Source: Tabrizicola sp. (lineage in GTDB: Bacteria > Pseudomonadota > Alphaproteobacteria > Rhodobacterales > Rhodobacteraceae). Taken from it: a DNA stretch of 64,000 bases. Below, in pieces: positions 60,710 to 64,000 of the stretch. The translations under genes and the position numbers were made by a program. The stretch is taken from NCBI RefSeq assembly GCF_030373185.1, contig NZ_JAUCZH010000008.1:1-64000 (forward strand). Reading direction: 5' to 3'. How positions within the stretch are numbered: position 1 is the first letter of the stretch; each line of letters starts with the position of its first letter. A model generated the notes under the pieces. That model worked only from the letters and a program-made list of their open reading frames with translations. It had not been told where the DNA came from and made no database searches.

Positions 60710-61942
60710 TCAGCGCAGCAGCACCAGCACCTCAAGGCTGGGGTAGCCGTCGGGGATCAGTCCGCGCGCCTTCTGGAACGCCTTGACGGCGGCGATGGTC
60801 TTTGGCCCCATCCGGCCGTCGACGCCCCCGGGGTCAAAGCCTGCGCGGCCCAGACGGTCTTGCAGTTCCTTGCGTTCGTCCAGTGTCAGCGCGCGCAAGT
60901 CGCGTGGCCAGGTGGCAGCGATGGGTGGGCCACCTTTCAGCAGGTCGGCAAGGTGGCCGATGGCAATGACATAGGCATCGGCGGTGTTGTAGCGTTCGAT
61001 CACCTGAAAATTCGGGAAGATCAGGAAGGCGGCGCCCCGGTGGCCACCGGGCAGCAGGATAGAGCCGGGGCCATGGTCGGGCAGGTTGCCTCCCGTGGCG
61101 GTGCGGATGCCCATCGCCTGCCAGTCGGCGATGGGCTTCACCACCCGTTCGGTCGTCTGGTCATGGTCAAAGCCATCCGGCAGGCGCACCTCCAGCCCCC
61201 AGGGCATGCCGGTCTGCCAGCCCCAGTGCCGCAGGTAGTTGGCCGTCGAGGCCAGCGCATCCGCCGGGTCGTCACCCCAAAGATTGCGCCTGCCGTCGCC
61301 ATCGAAATCGACAGCGAAGCTTTCCCATGATGACGGCATGAATTGCGTATGCCCGCTGGCCCCGGCCCAAGAGCCGGTGAAACGGTCCACATGACCGCCC
61401 CCCACGATCTTCAACGCGGCAATCAGTTCCGCCTCGAAGAACGCCGCGCGCCTGCCCTCATAGGCCAGTGTCGCCAGTGACCCCAGCACCGGCAGATCGC
61501 CGCGAAAGGTGCCATAGGCGCTTTCAAGGCCCCAGACAGCGGCGAGAATTTCAGCTTCCACCCCGAATTCAGCTTCGATCCGGCTTAAAAGATCGCGGTG
61601 GCGCGCCATGGCCTTGATGCCAAGCGCCACCCGGTCTTCTGACACGGCGGTATCAAGGTAATCCCAGATCGTCTTGGTGAATTCGTTCTGGTTGCGGTCG
61701 CGTTCCACGACCTTCGGGTTGAATTCCACCCCCCGAAGGGCAGCGTCGAAGGTCGCCGCAGGCACACCCGCCACCAGCGCCCGCGGGCGGAAATCCTGAA
61801 CCCAAGCCTCAAGCCCCGCTTGCGTTCCCATCTTGGCCTCCGTCGTGACTGCCGCATCGGGCAGGATGGTCTGAGCCGCGGCCGGCTCGTTGATCAGAAC
61901 CGCCGCGACACAACAAAGAAAGCCCAGCACCCGTTCGCCCAA
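60710..61942 (-). CDS. lytic murein transglycosylase, MltB type, with peptidoglycan-binding domain
   Basis: 410 residues. A signal peptide (ERVLGFLCCVAAVLINEPAA) leads to an MltB/SLT_2 catalytic domain with the Glu in AAVWGLESAYGTFRG, GSWAGASGHTQFMPSSWE and DFDGDGRRNLW, then a C-terminal PG_binding_1 domain (LGRAGFDPGGVDGRMGPKTI). It cleaves glycan strands to anhydro-muropeptides in the periplasm. No ATG starts the signal peptide: TTG at 61942 with AGGA upstream is preferred, and TTG at 61975 or GTG at 61930 are alternatives. Confidence 0.9.
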   Translation of the reverse strand: MGERVLGFLCCVAAVLINEPAAAQTILPDAAVTTEAKMGTQAGLEAWVQDFRPRALVAGVPAATFDAALRGVEFNPKVVERDRNQNEFTKTIWDYLDTAVSEDRVALGIKAMARHRDLLSRIEAEFGVEAEILAAVWGLESAYGTFRGDLPVLGSLATLAYEGRRAAFFEAELIAALKIVGGGHVDRFTGSWAGASGHTQFMPSSWESFAVDFDGDGRRNLWGDDPADALASTANYLRHWGWQTGMPWGLEVRLPDGFDHDQTTERVVKPIADWQAMGIRTATGGNLPDHGPGSILLPGGHRGAAFLIFPNFQVIERYNTADAYVIAIGHLADLLKGGPPIAATWPRDLRALTLDERKELQDRLGRAGFDPGGVDGRMGPKTIAAVKAFQKARGLIPDGYPSLEVLVLLR

Positions 61943-61987
61943 CTCCGCCCATCCTGAAAGACCAATACAAATCAATTCAAACTTGCG

Positions 61988-62042
61988 CTTGCTCTTTTCG
62001 CAAATACTCCACCGGAGGTCCGGAGGGTATGAAACCCTCCGG
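61988..62042 (-). terminator. hairpin plus dispersed element after rnr
   Basis: Five bases after the rnr stop the minus strand forms CCGGAGGG / CCCTCCGG (62020-62042) with a 7-nt loop, then GGAGTATTTGCGAAAAGAGCAAG (61988-62010). The layout matches that after recR (5268-5319), but the stem bases differ in a paired way (AGGG/CCCT here, GGGG/CCCC there), so the stem is conserved by covariation. Confidence 0.75.
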
Positions 62043-62047
62043 TCCCG

Positions 62048-64000
62048 TCATTTCCGCCGCCGCACCACCCGCCGTTTTGCGGCCGCCTGGGCGGGCTTGC
62101 GTGGCTGATACTTGCCCGATTTCCGCCCGGCAGGCTTCAACGTGGCACCTTCCACCGACAAAAGCTCCAGGATCAGCCCGCCGGTCACCGGCACCGCTTC
62201 GGCCAGCCGCACCATGACCTTCTGGCCGATCCCCAGCGTCAGGCCGGTTTCAGAGCCCGTCAGGGTCTGGCTGCCCTCGTCATAGTGAAAGAACTCGCGG
62301 CCCAAGGCCCGGATCGGGATCAGACCATCGGCTCCGGTCTCATCCAGCCGGACGAACAACCCGAACCGCTGCACACCGGAAATCCGTCCGGCAAACTCGG
62401 CCCCCACGCGCTCGGCCAGATAGGCCGCCAGATAGCGGTCCGTCGTGTCGCGCTCGGCGGCCATGCTGCGCCGCTCGGCCTCGGAAATCAGCTTGGCGGT
62501 TTCTTCCAGGTTCTCGACATCCCAAGCGGAAAGACCATCCGCCCCCCAGCCATGCCCGGCGATCAGCGCCCGGTGGACGATCAGGTCGGAATAGCGCCGG
62601 ATGGGCGAGGTGAAATGCGCATAGTTCCGCAAGGCCAGCCCGAAATGCCCGAAGTTCTCGGGGTGGTAATAGGCTTGGGTCATCGACCGCAGGGTGGAGA
62701 GGTTGATCAATTCGTCAAACTCGGTCCCCTCCGCCTGTGACAGGAGCCGGTTCAGGTGTTGCGTCTTCAGAACCTGTCCCTTGGCAAGGGTCATCCCCGC
62801 GCCTTCGGCCACTTCCCGCAAGGCGTCCAGCTTCAGGGGCGAGGGTTCCTCATGCACCCGAAACAAGAGCGGGCGCTTCAGGCGGATCAGTTCCTCGGCA
62901 GCGGCCACATTGGCCAGCACCATGAATTCCTCGATCAGCTTGTGGGCGTCCAGCCGGTCCTTGAACGCGACCGACGCGACTTTTCCGGTGTCATCCAGCA
63001 CGATCTGGCGTTCGGGCAAGTCAAGGTCCAGCGGTTGCCGCGCCTGTCGCGCCCGGGTCAGGGCGGCATAGGCGGCATATAGCGGGCGCAGGACGGGTTC
63101 CAGCAGCGGTCCGGTCACGTCATCGGGCGCGCCGTCGATGGCGGCTTGCACCTGCGCATAATGCAAGGACGCGGCAGAGCGCATCAGCCCGCGCACAAAC
63201 CGGTGGCTGCGCTTGTGGCCTTCGGCATCAATCACCATCCGCACGGCCAGACAGGCCCGGTCCACGCCCTCATGCAAGCTGCACAGATCGCCCGAAAGGA
63301 TATCGGGCAGCATCGGCACCACACGGTCGGGGAAATAGGTAGAGTTGCCGCGCCGCCGCGCTTCGCGGTCAAGCGCGGAACCGGGTGTGACGTAATGCGC
63401 CACATCGGCAATCGCGACCCAAAGGATGAAGCCGCCGGGGTTGCCGGGATCAGGGTCGAGCTCGGCCAGCACGGCGTCATCGCGGTCACGCGCGTCGATG
63501 GGGTCGATGGTCAGCAGGGGCAGCCCGCGCAGATCCTCACGCCCCTTCAGGCCGACGGGTTCGGCCCGGTCGGCTTCAAGGATCACGGCGTCGGGGAACT
63601 GGTCGGGGATGCCGTGCTGGTGGATGGCGATCAGGCTGGCGGCGCGCGGGCCGGACGGGTCACCCAGCCGGGCCAGCACGCGGGCCTGAGGCAGACCCAT
63701 CCGGCGGGTGCCTACAGCCTCGGCCTCGACCAGTTCACCCTCCTTGGCCCCCATCGTCATGTCGGACGACACGCGCCATTCCTTGTCGGAACCCTTCTCG
63801 ATCGGCTGGATGCGCCCACCTTCGGCGTTCACCCGAAAGACGCCCAGCACCTTGGCCGGGTTCGATCCCAGCTTGCGGATCAGCCGTGCCTCATAAACGT
63901 AATCGTCCAGATCGACCTTCGCCAGCCGGGCAAGAATACGGTCGCCCGCCCCAAGGGCCGGATCACCCTTCTTGGGAATGATCAGGATACGCGGCGCGTC
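62048..64000 (-). CDS. rnr: ribonuclease R (5' end outside the window)
   Basis: At least 651 codons, open to the right edge, so the N-terminal part is missing. The RNB catalytic domain has TIDPIDARDRDDAVLAELD (metal-binding aspartates), IADVAHYVTPGSALDREA, TYFPDRVVPMLP, FMVLANVAAAEELI and FTSPIRRYSDLIVHRAL; an S1 domain follows (FAGRISGVQRFGLFVRLDET), then a Lys/Arg-rich tail ending KRRVVRRRK. RNase R degrades structured RNA 3' to 5'. A GTG at 63850 is only an internal codon. Confidence 0.95.
   Translation of the reverse strand, partial: DAPRILIIPKKGDPALGAGDRILARLAKVDLDDYVYEARLIRKLGSNPAKVLGVFRVNAEGGRIQPIEKGSDKEWRVSSDMTMGAKEGELVEAEAVGTRRMGLPQARVLARLGDPSGPRAASLIAIHQHGIPDQFPDAVILEADRAEPVGLKGREDLRGLPLLTIDPIDARDRDDAVLAELDPDPGNPGGFILWVAIADVAHYVTPGSALDREARRRGNSTYFPDRVVPMLPDILSGDLCSLHEGVDRACLAVRMVIDAEGHKRSHRFVRGLMRSAASLHYAQVQAAIDGAPDDVTGPLLEPVLRPLYAAYAALTRARQARQPLDLDLPERQIVLDDTGKVASVAFKDRLDAHKLIEEFMVLANVAAAEELIRLKRPLLFRVHEEPSPLKLDALREVAEGAGMTLAKGQVLKTQHLNRLLSQAEGTEFDELINLSTLRSMTQAYYHPENFGHFGLALRNYAHFTSPIRRYSDLIVHRALIAGHGWGADGLSAWDVENLEETAKLISEAERRSMAAERDTTDRYLAAYLAERVGAEFAGRISGVQRFGLFVRLDETGADGLIPIRALGREFFHYDEGSQTLTGSETGLTLGIGQKVMVRLAEAVPVTGGLILELLSVEGATLKPAGRKSGKYQPRKPAQAAAKRRVVRRRK

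Overview
The window is about 64 kb of high-GC chromosomal DNA from an alphaproteobacterium, most likely a member of the Rhodobacteraceae (Rhodobacter, Gemmobacter, Tabrizicola or relatives). The evidence is a membrane-anchored cytochrome c_y, a complete ccoNOQP-ccoGHIS cluster headed by a universal stress gene and FNR boxes, fnrL divergent from hemN, an MbfA-type iron exporter, a short hairpin SRP RNA upstream of dnaX, a GTTC-N7-GTTC LexA box, and a dispersed 'GAGTATTT..GAAAAGAGCAAG' intergenic element. No photosynthesis, phage, transposon, tRNA, 5S/16S/23S or CRISPR sequence was found, so the genus cannot be fixed. Most of the window is ordinary core genome.

Layout. 0-2.9 kb: a nitroreductase overlapping mbfA, then a regulatory island (Irr-like box plus three identical-geometry palindromes), a small secreted peptide gene and a TetR regulator. 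2.9-8.8 kb: folC-accD, then recR-ybaB-GNAT-dnaX and the SRP RNA, all on the minus strand. 8.9-16.2 kb: an M24 peptidase homologue, a HAD phosphatase, a cyclic-nucleotide phosphodiesterase/nucleotidase, nudC, a SRPBCC protein, pheA and cytochrome c_y. 16.4-23.4 kb: a yejABEF peptide importer with a trailing GT4 glycosyltransferase. 23.5-34.5 kb: the oxygen-response block hemN-fnrL-usp-ccoNOQP-ccoGHIS, with three FNR boxes. 34.6-42.2 kb: FAH hydrolase, a D,D-carboxypeptidase, a HAD hydrolase, clpS, an RsmC-like methyltransferase, a degenerate SDR, a lipoprotein, hemF and an Imm10-like protein. 42.3-50.2 kb: a four-gene ABC importer preceded by a Pho-box-like repeat, a GlcD-type oxidase, an MFS transporter and iolG with an IolR-type operator. 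50.2-57.4 kb: a palindrome array, a pair of paralogous secreted proteins, argE, a DUF1287 protein, and the selenouridine pair mnmH/selD, with SelD fused to an FAD oxidoreductase. 57.6-64 kb: a LexA-boxed but C-terminally short dnaE2, an MltB-type transglycosylase and rnr running off the right edge.

How the genes work together. FnrL would switch on the high-affinity cbb3 oxidase, its assembly factors, the stress protein and anaerobic haem synthesis (hemN); hemF supplies the oxygen-dependent alternative for the same step. Cytochrome c_y delivers electrons to the cbb3 oxidase. MbfA, haem synthesis and the Irr-like box tie the window to iron handling. MnmH and SelD together make 2-selenouridine in tRNA.

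I found no clear-cut new multi-gene system. The observations most worth pursuing are the three-palindrome operator array at mbfA, the LexA-controlled dnaE2 lacking its C-terminal domain and imuAB partners, the CTGCGCAG array between convergent genes, the paralogous secreted pair, the Pho-box-like repeat before the ABC importer, the SDR without its catalytic Lys, and the orphan Imm10-like gene.
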